Part shown: piece by piece, positions 6,792 through 13,764 of the stretch
Numbering within the stretch: position 1 is the stretch's first letter
Layout: every line of letters starts with the position of its first letter
Source: Microcaldota archaeon
Lineage (GTDB): Archaea > Aenigmatarchaeota > Aenigmatarchaeia > QMZP01 > QMZT01
NCBI GenBank assembly: GCA_013151465.1
Contig: JAADIF010000080.1
Location: forward strand, 1-14,946
Direction: 5' to 3'
Length of the DNA: 14,946 nucleotides
Position numbers and translations under genes: made by a program
The notes under the pieces: model-generated
The model's database searches: none
What the model saw: the letters and a program-made list of their open reading frames with translations, nothing else
Told to the model about the DNA's origin: nothing

Positions 6792-8011
6792 AGCACGGGC
6801 ACCTTCTTCATTATCTCATCGATTATATCGTCTGTGTTAATCTCTCTTGCTTTTCCTTCATAATTCAGTATTATTCTGTGGCGCAGAACCTCTTTTGTCA
6901 CAGAGCGAACATCCTCCGGAGTGACGAAGACTCTTCCATTTAGAAGTGCTGTCGCCTTTGCGGAAAGTCCTATATTTATGCTCGCCCTTGGCGAGCCTCC
7001 GAACTGTATGTATTTTGCTTCTTCTGCAAGACCATAGTTTTCAGGATGCCTTGTCGCATCGACAATATTCACTATATACTCCTTGAGTTCGCTGGAAAGG
7101 TGTATATACTTTACCGTGTTCTGCATCTCAAGTATTTCATAAGGTGTTATCACTTTTTCTATGCCGTACTCTGATATTGCTTTCATATTGCTGTTCTGGT
7201 CCATGACATAGAATTCATTATCTTCATCAGGATAATCAACATATATCTTGAAAAGGAATCTGTCAACCTGTGCTGCTGACAGAGGATAGACGCCACGCTG
7301 CTCAAGAGGATTCTGGGTTGCCATGACAAAAAAAGGTTTCGGAAGGTCATAGGTTTTTCTTCCTATTGTTACCTGATTTTCCTGCATTGCCTGAAGCATA
7401 GCTGACTGGACCTTCGGTGGCGTCCTGTTAAGTTCATCTGCCAGAAGAAGATTAGCAAATATGGGACCTTTCATGACATAGAAGCCTTTTACCTTATCAT
7501 AAATAGTTACTCCCGTAATATCTGCCGGAAGAAGGTCTGGCGTGAATTGGATTCTGTTGAATATGCTTCCTTCCATAGTCTCATTTATCAGCATTGTAAG
7601 GAATGTCTTGGCAAGACCAGGAACTGATTCCAGAAGAACATGTCCTCCGGCAACAAGACATTTCAGAACAGAGTCTATAACATTATCTTGTCCTATTATC
7701 CCCTTTTTTACTTCATTCTTTATTCTTTCTATTTTCGTCTTATATTTTCTGACATTCAAAAGAAGCTCATCTTCTGTGGGTTTATGTTCCACGTATTGAT
7801 GTTGTCTGATCTCATTTTTCTTCTCCTCGGGATCTTTATTAGAGATTCCTGTGTCATGTTTGGTGATAGTCTTGGGTTTGGTTATTCTTTTCCTCCGAAC
7901 GACTTTCTTTCTGCGCACCACATGTTTGTGTACCGGTTTTTTTACGGCCTTTCTTTTACGGCCTTTCTTTTTTGTTGTACTTCTTTTCTGTTTTCTCTTT
8001 CTTGTCGTCAT
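6788..8011 (-). CDS. moxR: MoxR-family AAA+ ATPase with Lys/Arg-rich N-terminal tail (MoxR2)
   Basis: 407 aa. Residues 1-55 are an extreme basic tail with 27 Lys or Arg (starts MTTRKRKQKRSTTKKKGRKR), followed by an acidic linker and a complete MoxR ATPase from about residue 75. Visible motifs: Walker A ESVPGLAKT, Walker B LLLADELNR, sensor 1 ATQNPLEQRG, the AQVDRF motif and sensor 2 GGSPRAS. The core is a clear paralogue of the next gene upstream. Start and stop both form ATGA overlaps with neighbours. The tail is absent in MoxR1 and could bind nucleic acid, membrane lipid or the acidic partner proteins; that is speculation. MoxR ATPases act as chaperone-like remodellers of VWA-linked targets. 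Confidence 0.93.
   Translation of the reverse strand: MTTRKRKQKRSTTKKKGRKRKAVKKPVHKHVVRRKKVVRRKRITKPKTITKHDTGISNKDPEEKKNEIRQHQYVEHKPTEDELLLNVRKYKTKIERIKNEVKKGIIGQDNVIDSVLKCLVAGGHVLLESVPGLAKTFLTMLINETMEGSIFNRIQFTPDLLPADITGVTIYDKVKGFYVMKGPIFANLLLADELNRTPPKVQSAMLQAMQENQVTIGRKTYDLPKPFFVMATQNPLEQRGVYPLSAAQVDRFLFKIYVDYPDEDNEFYVMDQNSNMKAISEYGIEKVITPYEILEMQNTVKYIHLSSELKEYIVNIVDATRHPENYGLAEEAKYIQFGGSPRASINIGLSAKATALLNGRVFVTPEDVRSVTKEVLRHRIILNYEGKAREINTDDIIDEIMKKVPVL
6855..6897 (-). repeat. 43-bp stretch identical to 8075-8117 (MoxR duplication)
   Basis: Positions 6855-6897 and 8075-8117, both in the 3' part of the MoxR genes (encoding the KEVLRHRIILNYEGK region), are identical base for base. A further 17 bp identity spans both stop/start junctions (6787-6803 and 8007-8023). 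This marks a tandem gene duplication, possibly refreshed by gene conversion. Confidence 0.9.
7941..7968. repeat. Exact tandem 14-bp duplication inside the MoxR2 basic tail
   Basis: The 14-mer tttacggcctttct occurs at 7941-7954 and again at 7955-7968. Because 14 is not a multiple of three, the two copies are read in different frames (KGRK then KAVK), yet both give basic residues. Confidence 0.9.
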
Positions 8012-9000
8012 AGCACGGGCACCCTCTTTAGAATTTCATCGACTATATCATCGGTGTGTATTTCTTTTGCCTTCCCTTCATAATTCAGTATTATTCTGTG
8101 GCGCAGAACCTCTTTTGCGACTGTCCTTATGTCCTCGGGCTTCACATACGTCCTGCCTTCAAGCAATGCTGTAGCACGTGCGGCAAGCCCTAGATAAATA
8201 GTTGCCCTTGGTGAGCCGCCCCATTGGATATACGAGGCGTTTTCGAGTTCGTATTTTTTTGGATTTCGCGTAGCTCCGATTATATGGAGGATGTATCGCT
8301 TGAGTTCATCAGATATGTATATGTGCTTTACGACATTCTGCACTTCTATTATCTCATTTAGGGATATGACCTCCTCTATTCCATACTCTTCGAGGCGCAT
8401 ATTATCTCCATTATTTTCGATGATATTTGTTTCGAATTCTTTCTCAGGATAAGAAACAAGAGCCTTGAAAAGGAACCTGTCGACCTGCGCTTCCGGAAGT
8501 GGATAGACTCCTTTCGTTTCAACGGGGTTCTGGGTTGCCATCACAAGAAAAGGTTTTGGGAGGTTGAATGTTTCTTTTCCTATCGTAACCTGCCTTTCCT
8601 GCATTGCCTGAAGCATAGCAGACTGTACCTTCGGAGGTGTTCTGTTTATTTCATCTCCTATCACTATATTTCCGAATATGGGGCCTTTCACAATATAGAA
8701 TTCTCCTTTCTTCTCATCATAAATCGTAACGCCTGTGATATCTGTCGGAAGAAGGTCAGGAGTGAACTGGATGCGCTGGAAGACAGCGCCTGATATCGTT
8801 CTTGCAAGAACGGAAACCGTGAACGTCTTTCCCACGCCCGGAACGCCTTCGACAAGGGTATGGCCGTTGCAAATAAGGCTTCTTGAAAGGGTGTCGATTA
8901 TTGCATCCTGGCCTATGACTGCTTTCTTTATCTCTCTTTTGACCGCTTTGAATTTCCTGCTGTAGAATTCTACAGTGTTTTCAAGCTCTATGTTATTCAT
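8008..9000 (-). CDS. moxR: MoxR-family AAA+ ATPase (MoxR1)
   Basis: 330 aa, the usual length for the family and without extra domains. Walker A GVPGVGKT at residues 52-59, Walker B IVIGDE at 112-117 followed by INRTPPKVQ, sensor 1 ATQN at 155-158, AQVDRF at 171-176 and GGSPRAT in the C-terminal lid. First gene of the cluster. ATG 9000 has no SD (ATATTAATTC precedes it), and a TATA box lies 21-30 nt upstream, so the transcript is probably leaderless. Its stop overlaps the MoxR2 start. Two adjacent, related MoxR genes suggest a mixed hexamer or two rings with different partners; the sequence does not decide this. Confidence 0.95.
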   Translation of the reverse strand: MNNIELENTVEFYSRKFKAVKREIKKAVIGQDAIIDTLSRSLICNGHTLVEGVPGVGKTFTVSVLARTISGAVFQRIQFTPDLLPTDITGVTIYDEKKGEFYIVKGPIFGNIVIGDEINRTPPKVQSAMLQAMQERQVTIGKETFNLPKPFLVMATQNPVETKGVYPLPEAQVDRFLFKALVSYPEKEFETNIIENNGDNMRLEEYGIEEVISLNEIIEVQNVVKHIYISDELKRYILHIIGATRNPKKYELENASYIQWGGSPRATIYLGLAARATALLEGRTYVKPEDIRTVAKEVLRHRIILNYEGKAKEIHTDDIVDEILKRVPVL

Positions 9001-9020
9001 GAATTAATATTATGTAACGC

Positions 9021-9030
9021 CCAATTTATA
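9021..9030 (-). promoter_or_regulatory. TATA box of the MoxR cluster
   Basis: TATAAATTGG on the minus strand, 21-30 nt upstream of the MoxR1 ATG, which places the expected transcription start at or next to the start codon (leaderless). Confidence 0.65.
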
Positions 9031-9105
9031 GTTTCTATCAGGCTAAGTGAATTACCATCTTTGTACTTATTGAGAATGAGAATTATACACTGCGGCGTCC
9101 AAGAC

Positions 9106-9123
9106 AAAATAAAAAAAGAAAAA
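9106..9123 (-). terminator. T-rich terminator of the 323-aa surface-protein gene
   Basis: The minus strand reads TTTTTCTTTTTTTATTTT about 24-41 nt after the TAA stop at 9147. T-rich runs are typical archaeal terminators. The 13-nt core TTTTTCTTTTTTT is also found after the paralogous gene. Confidence 0.6.
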
Positions 9124-9146
9124 GATTGTTTTGTATTTTATCGGTC

Positions 9147-10118
9147 TTAGCTGGAGTAATCACTCTGGGCTATTATTGTCAGCGTTCCTTCGTTCACATA
9201 ACCCATCATGACGCCGTATGGTATGCGGACGCGCAAGTCTGCAACTGTCGAGTTACCCGGATAAAGCACGCCATCTGTTGTGTTGTCCCAGAAATAATCC
9301 GCATTTCCACAACTGCCTGCGCCAGGTGCGTCATCATTCCATTTGTACAGCATCAGCTTTTCTCCGCAGTTCCAGACAGCAACACAATACCCGTTGAAAG
9401 GACCGGCATTTATGTTTGCATAACCTACGTTACCGCCTCCAGTCCAGCTGGCATCTGTCAATGTAAATTCATTGTAATCAACGCCATTTGTTGCGCCTTC
9501 ATTGCTGTCGAAATTTGTGGAACCGTCAACTGTCTGTGAGTGGTAGTTTATTCCAAGCCTGATTGTTGTTGAATTACACTGTGATTGAGACGACTGGTTT
9601 TGCACAGCCCAGAAGTATTCGAATGTCGTATTTCTTATCCTTCCGTAGGCCCAGCCACTTGGAGTATTTACGTAGACAAGCTCCCTTGAACGGTTATATT
9701 CTACCCTGTTCACGAAGTAGAAGCTGTTTGCGTCCTCTTTCGATATTACCACAAAGTTGCCAGCGTCATATGCAAGCCTGCTTCCTGTACCGAATGGATT
9801 TGATGATTCGTATGTTGTGTTAAACCAGATTTTTGTTATATTTGTAGAGCCAATATTTTCTATTTGTATACTTCCCGGCTTGTTTCTGTACTGGTTATAT
9901 ACGTCGCTTCCGGTACCAACGCTTCCTGGATTAAGTCCACCTGAAACGTTGAATACGAGCCTTTCAGGCGCAGCGTCGACAAGCGTCAGACCTGCTATCT
10001 GAACCGATATGTTTGCAGTGTTTGACTTATTTGTTGCTGCATTGACATTCTGATTTGCCACTGCAAGCAACACAGCAGCCATTACAACTGCCAAAATAGT
10101 CACTAGCTTCCTGCTCAT
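9147..10118 (-). CDS. Secreted sequon-rich surface protein, paralogue of the gene at 10793-11716
   Basis: 323 aa with a Sec signal peptide (basic MSRK, hydrophobic LVTILAVVMAAVLLAVA, likely cleavage near NVNA-A at residue 27). The mature part is rich in Asn, Gly, Ser, Thr and aromatics, contains about 11 N-x-S/T sequons and looks beta-rich. It shares long motifs with the 307-aa paralogue: IQIENIGSTNIT, YDAGNFVV, NRVEYN, WxYGRxRN, EYFWxV, DAPGxxSC, and a C-terminal VRIPYGV...LTIIAQS. Four cysteines align between the two (QCN, YCVAVWNC, SCGN), suggesting conserved disulphides. No C-terminal anchor is visible. Start ATG 10118 is set by AAGGTG seven bases upstream. Likely an extracellular or cell-envelope glycoprotein; family not recognised. 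Confidence 0.88.
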   Translation of the reverse strand: MSRKLVTILAVVMAAVLLAVANQNVNAATNKSNTANISVQIAGLTLVDAAPERLVFNVSGGLNPGSVGTGSDVYNQYRNKPGSIQIENIGSTNITKIWFNTTYESSNPFGTGSRLAYDAGNFVVISKEDANSFYFVNRVEYNRSRELVYVNTPSGWAYGRIRNTTFEYFWAVQNQSSQSQCNSTTIRLGINYHSQTVDGSTNFDSNEGATNGVDYNEFTLTDASWTGGGNVGYANINAGPFNGYCVAVWNCGEKLMLYKWNDDAPGAGSCGNADYFWDNTTDGVLYPGNSTVADLRVRIPYGVMMGYVNEGTLTIIAQSDYSS

Positions 10119-10152
10119 TTCATTTCACCTTGTATAATTATAGTTAACAACT

Positions 10153-10162
10153 CCCTTATAAA
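10153..10162 (-). promoter_or_regulatory. TATA box of the 323-aa surface-protein gene
   Basis: TTTATAAGGG on the minus strand ends 35 nt before ATG 10118. The paralogue has TATATAAGGG at exactly the same distance. Confidence 0.65.
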
Positions 10163-10350
10163 CATTTCCTTTATACCTGAACAAATGGTCTTTTTTCATA
10201 TACAGTTTCGATGGGAATCCGCAATTATACTGCTCTGGAAAGATTTCGATAGAAGGCACACGCAAAAAAATTGGTTATGGGGGAAGAAAGAGATAATGCG
10301 AGTAATATATAATCTTAACCATCTTCATCAATTTATTCTTTTTGTTCTAT

Positions 10351-10638
10351 TCACTTCTTCATAATCTGAATTTTCCTAATAGATAACCCTCTCTTGTTTT
10401 TCCATACTCTTCGACCATGTTTTCTTTTGGTCATGCTCTTTTGAAGCAACAGCATACGGACACCGAAGGCCGACGCAATCTTTCTTGCTTTCAATGGCAT
10501 TGTACAATCCGTAGAAAGTGACAAAATGTTTCCTTTATTCGTTATGGTTTCGATTATATTCGAGTGACTTGGAGAAAATATTGATTCAAGAAAACTCCCA
10601 TCGAGATTAATTAATGTTATTGCAATATGAACTTCCAT
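10351..10638 (-). CDS. Short orphan ORF resembling the RNase-H-like core of DUF460; possibly a remnant
   Basis: 95 aa from ATG 10638. HIAITLINLDGSFLES, then IIETITNKGNILSLSTDC and PLKARKIASAFGVRML, resemble the first strands and helix of the RuvC/RNase-H-like DUF460 domain (pattern IDPGTTxGIAIxDLDG ... IIxxI ... VxxTDVxPxPxxVxKIAxxFxA). The frame stays open upstream to 10680 and adds TSSLVAEID, whose Asp falls where the DUF460 catalytic Asp sits, but no ATG, GTG or TTG exists there; AGGAG is followed by an ACG. The GTT part of the motif is not kept, and the C terminus (TKRKHGRRVWKNKRG) is basic and unlike the family. It may be a degraded fragment or a small derived protein. The match is from memory of the motif, not a search. 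Confidence 0.45.
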   Translation of the reverse strand: MEVHIAITLINLDGSFLESIFSPSHSNIIETITNKGNILSLSTDCTMPLKARKIASAFGVRMLLLQKSMTKRKHGRRVWKNKRGLSIRKIQIMKK

Positions 10639-10762
10639 ATCAATTTCTGCAACAAGAGAGGACGTTTCTCTCCTATAATATCATAATATTAAATTGCAAT
10701 CAACTAATTGTTTGTTTCAAGTTCGCCGAAAAATCCAATTATATAGCGCTAAAATAAGAATT

Positions 10763-10776
10763 AAAAAAAGAAAAAA
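10763..10776 (-). terminator. T-rich terminator of the 307-aa surface-protein gene
   Basis: The minus strand has TTTTTTCTTTTTTT 17-30 nt after the TAA stop at 10793, sharing the TTTTTCTTTTTTT core with the paralogue's terminator. Confidence 0.6.
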
Positions 10777-10792
10777 TGGTTTTTATTTGTAT

Positions 10793-11716
10793 TTAGTTCG
10801 AATAGCTCGACTGCGCAATCACTGTCAGCTTACCCTGAGTGCTTCCGGTTGTACCCCAATGTACACCATAAGGCACTCTGACATGTACATTTGCAATGAC
10901 CCAGCTTCCTGGTGTCAGAGTGCTTGTTGTAAAGTTTTGCGCATATGCACAACTGGATCCTCCCGGAGCGTCGGTGTTCCATCTGTAGAACATCGCTTCA
11001 TCACATGTGTTTTTAACTGCGACGCACATCTGCCATTTCGATGAGCTGACATTAATTGAGGCGTAGCCCCATGCAGTGTTATCTGGCGCGTTCGTGAGTG
11101 TGAACTGGTAATATCGCGTATCAGTGCCTCCATCCGAAAGATCCGCATCTCCCGTTGCCGACTGGTTATGCTCGGTTATACCTATTCTGAAAACCCTACC
11201 AGTGACATTACAATCTCCACTCGCAGCATCAACTCCCCAGAAGTATTCGTGCGATGCGTTTCTGAACCTTCCGTAATACCATCCGGTTGGCACACTGACA
11301 TATACGATCGTGTTTGATGCATTATATTCAACCCTGTTCGGGAACATATAATCTGTACTTGACTGTCTTGAAAGGACAACAAAGTTTCCTGCATCATAGC
11401 TTGCGTTGGTACCTGATCCGAATGGCCTTGATGCCGGGTATGTATTGTTTATCCAGACACCCGTGATATTTGTCGAACCTATATTCTCTATCTGTATCTG
11501 TCCATAACTGTTTGCTTCGTAACTCGAATCCGCTTCCGAACCAGGATCTACGTTTGTCCAGGTAAGGCTCGTCGGCGTTACATCTATCATCGTTTTCTGC
11601 GCAACAGTTACGGAAACATTTATTTCATCAGTTCTTGTCACAGCCTCGCTTGGTATTCCAAAAGCTAAAAGCAATACTGTTCCAAAAATCACTAAAGCAA
11701 ATAATATTCCTCTCAT
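10793..11716 (-). CDS. Secreted sequon-rich surface protein, paralogue of the gene at 9147-10118
   Basis: 307 aa with signal peptide (MRGILFALVIFGTVLLLAF, cleavage probably near PSEA-V at residue 25). Mature protein beta-rich, about 10 N-x-S/T sequons. Shared blocks with the 323-aa paralogue include IQIENIGSTNIT, NRVEYN, GWYYGRFRN, EYFWGV, RWNTDAPGGSSC and a C-terminal VRVPYGV plus LTVIAQSSYSN. The four aligned cysteines are DCN, MCVAV, TCDEA and SCAYA. Start ATG 11716 follows AAGGTG by seven bases. It and the paralogue each have their own promoter and terminator, so they are separate transcripts from a duplication. Probable envelope or extracellular protein; function unknown. Confidence 0.88.
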   Translation of the reverse strand: MRGILFALVIFGTVLLLAFGIPSEAVTRTDEINVSVTVAQKTMIDVTPTSLTWTNVDPGSEADSSYEANSYGQIQIENIGSTNITGVWINNTYPASRPFGSGTNASYDAGNFVVLSRQSSTDYMFPNRVEYNASNTIVYVSVPTGWYYGRFRNASHEYFWGVDAASGDCNVTGRVFRIGITEHNQSATGDADLSDGGTDTRYYQFTLTNAPDNTAWGYASINVSSSKWQMCVAVKNTCDEAMFYRWNTDAPGGSSCAYAQNFTTSTLTPGSWVIANVHVRVPYGVHWGTTGSTQGKLTVIAQSSYSN

Positions 11717-11750
11717 CCCATTTCACCTTATGTTATAATATTAAGCTTCC

Positions 11751-11760
11751 CCCTTATATA
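11751..11760 (-). promoter_or_regulatory. TATA box of the 307-aa surface-protein gene
   Basis: TATATAAGGG on the minus strand ends 35 nt before ATG 11716, the same spacing and TATAAGGG core as the paralogue. Confidence 0.65.
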
Positions 11761-11790
11761 TTTTAGCCGAGTAACAGGTAAAATCGTTAT

Positions 11791-13386
11791 TTATCTGAAA
11801 TCGTTTATCTTAAATTGTCTTGGCTTTTTCAATTCTGTCATGGCAGCTTCATCCATTCTTTCATCTGAATCGCTATCACCATTCCTGAGTTTGTGCAAAG
11901 TTCTCTTCATTATCTTTTCTTTCTTTCTTGACGCCCAATAATACGCCTCGTCGCGTGTTCCCTTCGTTATCAGGAAGACGACCCTTCCGACATCATGCCT
12001 TCCGACCCTTCCGCGCCTCTGGATGGAACGAATCTCGCTTGGCACTGGCTCATAAAAGATTGCAAGGTCCATTGCAGGTATGTCAAGCCCTTCTTCCCCG
12101 ACCGATGTTGCGACAAGTATGTTATATTTTCCGTCGCGAAAATCCTTTATTCTTGCAAGCTGCATCTTCTGCGTCATTCCTTCCTTCTGTCCTATGAACT
12201 CGACAGGTTTTGCCCCGGCAACCTTTTCAAGGAGTTTTACGATCTCTTTAACGGTGCTTCTTAAACTTACGAAAATTATTATTTTCATCTGCGGGTTTTC
12301 CTTGAGCGTTGATTCAACAATGGAGAGAAGCTTTCCCATTTTCGGGTGATTGTATCCTTTCTCCAGCATTTCGTGAGTTATCTGCATAGCCCTCTGGATA
12401 TTGTCATCGTTTAGTATCATCTTCGACGCACGATTTTTTTGCTCGGAGCGTATCTTTTTCCAGTACTCTCCAAGCGCCTGCAAACTCTGTGTCTCAATCA
12501 AACTCAGCGCATGGTCGAGCTTTATTGCCCTCGCCACAAGAAATGACTGCCAGTAATTTTTCTTTCCTGATTTTGATTCTGCAAATATCCTTCCCTGCAT
12601 TGCGAGCAGGTCACTTTTCGTGACAACGTCTATTGGCTTTCTCATGCCTATCGCGGAAAGCTTTGCAAGCGAGCGGCGGTATGATTTTTTTATAAAATCA
12701 TAAAGTCGCCTGAAGCTTGGGGGAAGCTCCACGGTGACCCATTCGAATTTCTTCTCCTTCACCCATTCTTTGACATCATCGTCTTTTTCCGTTTTTATTT
12801 CAACTGCATCTATGCCAAGATTCTGGCATATTTCGTCAATCTTCTCCCGCGTTCCGCCGGGCGATGCCGTCAGCGCGAGAATCTTTGGGTCATCGCACTG
12901 ATCAAGATACGTCTCTGCCACAAACGGGTAGGCATAGCCGCCTATCGCATGGTGCGCCTCATCAAAAATTACAAGCGAGAAGTTTGCAAGAGAGATGCGC
13001 TTTTCCTGCAGGTCGTTTGATATTGTCTGCGGGGTTGCAAAGATTATATCATGTTCTGCGTAAATTGTTCCCCTCTTTTGCGGGCTTATGTTTCCCGTGA
13101 CAAAAGCAAACCTCTCTTCTGCGACATTCAGAATTTTCAGGAACGATTCATAATGCTGCGCAACGAGCGGCTTTGTGGGCGCCATCACGAGTATCTTTTT
13201 GCCGGGCTTCTTCTCAAGCATCACGGCAACGAGCATTATAGCTATCGGCGTCTTTCCCATCCCTGTAGGGAGGACGCACAGGAGGTTCTTTTTGACGGCC
13301 TCTGCAAGCATCGTCTCCTGATAAAGCCGTGACTGGAGCGTCTTTTCCTTTATCAGCGGATGGCTTACATAGTTTACGGCTGGCAT
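11791..13386 (-). CDS. hef: Hef-type DNA helicase (FANCM/MPH1 family), helicase only
   Basis: Superfamily 2 helicase acting on stalled forks and branched DNA. 531 aa from ATG 13386; the N terminus NYVSHPLIKEKTLQSRLYQ matches the usual Hef start, so the longer ORF to 13428 is not used. Motifs: Walker A PTGMGKT at 40-46, DEAH at 142-145, TASPGG at 173-178, a Hef-type helical insert between the RecA lobes (about 215-370), motif V VATSVGEEGLDIP and motif VI QRRGRVGR at about 456-463. The XPF-like nuclease and HhH domains of euryarchaeal Hef are absent; the protein stops 68 residues after motif VI. The last residues, QFKINDFR, resemble a PCNA-interacting peptide (Qxx[I/L]xxF). No SD; probably leaderless. 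Confidence 0.92.
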   Translation of the reverse strand: MPAVNYVSHPLIKEKTLQSRLYQETMLAEAVKKNLLCVLPTGMGKTPIAIMLVAVMLEKKPGKKILVMAPTKPLVAQHYESFLKILNVAEERFAFVTGNISPQKRGTIYAEHDIIFATPQTISNDLQEKRISLANFSLVIFDEAHHAIGGYAYPFVAETYLDQCDDPKILALTASPGGTREKIDEICQNLGIDAVEIKTEKDDDVKEWVKEKKFEWVTVELPPSFRRLYDFIKKSYRRSLAKLSAIGMRKPIDVVTKSDLLAMQGRIFAESKSGKKNYWQSFLVARAIKLDHALSLIETQSLQALGEYWKKIRSEQKNRASKMILNDDNIQRAMQITHEMLEKGYNHPKMGKLLSIVESTLKENPQMKIIIFVSLRSTVKEIVKLLEKVAGAKPVEFIGQKEGMTQKMQLARIKDFRDGKYNILVATSVGEEGLDIPAMDLAIFYEPVPSEIRSIQRRGRVGRHDVGRVVFLITKGTRDEAYYWASRKKEKIMKRTLHKLRNGDSDSDERMDEAAMTELKKPRQFKINDFR

Positions 13387-13434
13387 AATATTAGAATGAG
13401 TTTGTTCAATAAAAATGAGCAGGAGCAAATAAAC

Positions 13435-13443
13435 CTTAAAAAC
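13435..13443 (+). promoter_or_regulatory. TATA box of the tRNA-Met gene
   Basis: CTTAAAAAC lies 26-34 nt upstream of the first tRNA base at 13469, the expected distance for an archaeal tRNA promoter. Confidence 0.55.
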
Positions 13444-13487
13444 TTCACGAGCAAAATAAAGGCATAATGCCGAGGTGGCTCAGTGGT

Positions 13488-13518
13488 TTGCTATCTCCGA
13501 AAGGGCATGCAAAACTAA
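13488..13518 (+). other. tRNA-Met intron 1, D-loop (about 20/21), 31 nt
   Basis: Removing it restores the common D arm GCTCAGTGGTAGAGC. A relaxed BHB can be drawn: central helix 13482-13485 with 13513-13516 (three of four pairs), bulges GT|T and AA|A, and an intron hairpin (TTGC/GCAA with an inner TCCGAAAGGG loop). Confidence 0.8.
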
Positions 13519-13535
13519 AGAGCGCCAGACTCATG

Positions 13536-13672
13536 TATGTTTTAACAGTTTGCATGTGAAAACGTGTTTCAATGTTCACGCATGCGAACTGTCGCGAATA
13601 TGTGAGTGATGACCGCAAGGCGCAATGCGCTTCTGCGGGATGAAATCTTAATGAAAGTACGCTGTTTGGGAT
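13536..13672 (+). other. tRNA-Met intron 2, canonical 37/38 site, 137 nt
   Basis: Central helix CTCA (13530-13533) with TGGG (13667-13670), one G-T pair; bulges TG|T and AT|A. The intron holds two hairpins: a 13-bp stem 13546-13558/13579-13591, and a GC-rich one at 13613-13638 (CCGCA/TGCGG with GCGC/GCGC inside). Confidence 0.85.
13555..13592 (+). repeat. Intron repeat, copy 1 (intron 2); copy 2 at 13719-13754 (intron 3)
   Basis: Positions 13566-13592 and 13729-13754 align with one missing base and two substitutions (24 of 26 paired bases equal); the likeness extends upstream through GAAAA to 13555 and 13719. Both end in ATGCGAACTGT, and both can form a hairpin GTTCRC/GCGAAC (one mismatch in copy 1). 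Confidence 0.85.
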
Positions 13673-13694
13673 ATCTGGAGGTCGGGGGTTCAAA

Positions 13695-13764
13695 AAGGAG
13701 TTTGGAAACCTGTCTCGTTGGAAAATGAGTTTCATGTTCGCGTATGCGAACTGTTCCTTGATAT
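13695..13764 (+). other. tRNA-Met intron 3, T-loop (about 59/60), 70 nt
   Basis: Removal gives the consensus T loop TTCAAAT. BHB: outer helix is the T stem; central helix 13689-13692 with 13759-13762 (three of four pairs); bulges AA|A and AT|T; inner helix AGGAG/TTCCT at 13696-13700/13754-13758. Contains the repeat shared with intron 2. Confidence 0.82.

Noticed and set aside
13387..13428. Longer Hef N terminus from ATG 13428
   Set aside because: The added 14 residues have no counterpart in the family, whose proteins begin just before the YVxHPLI motif, and the probable TATA region lies there.
13606..13612. GTGATGA in tRNA intron 2 as the C box of a C/D guide RNA, as in archaeal tRNA-Trp introns
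   Set aside because: No CTGA D or D' box lies in the intron and no guide of useful length complementary to the anticodon loop was found; the following bases form a GC-rich hairpin instead.
13566..13754. Two related repeats as a CRISPR array or insertion element
   Set aside because: Only two imperfect copies, each wholly inside a tRNA intron, with no regular spacing and no cas or transposase gene nearby.
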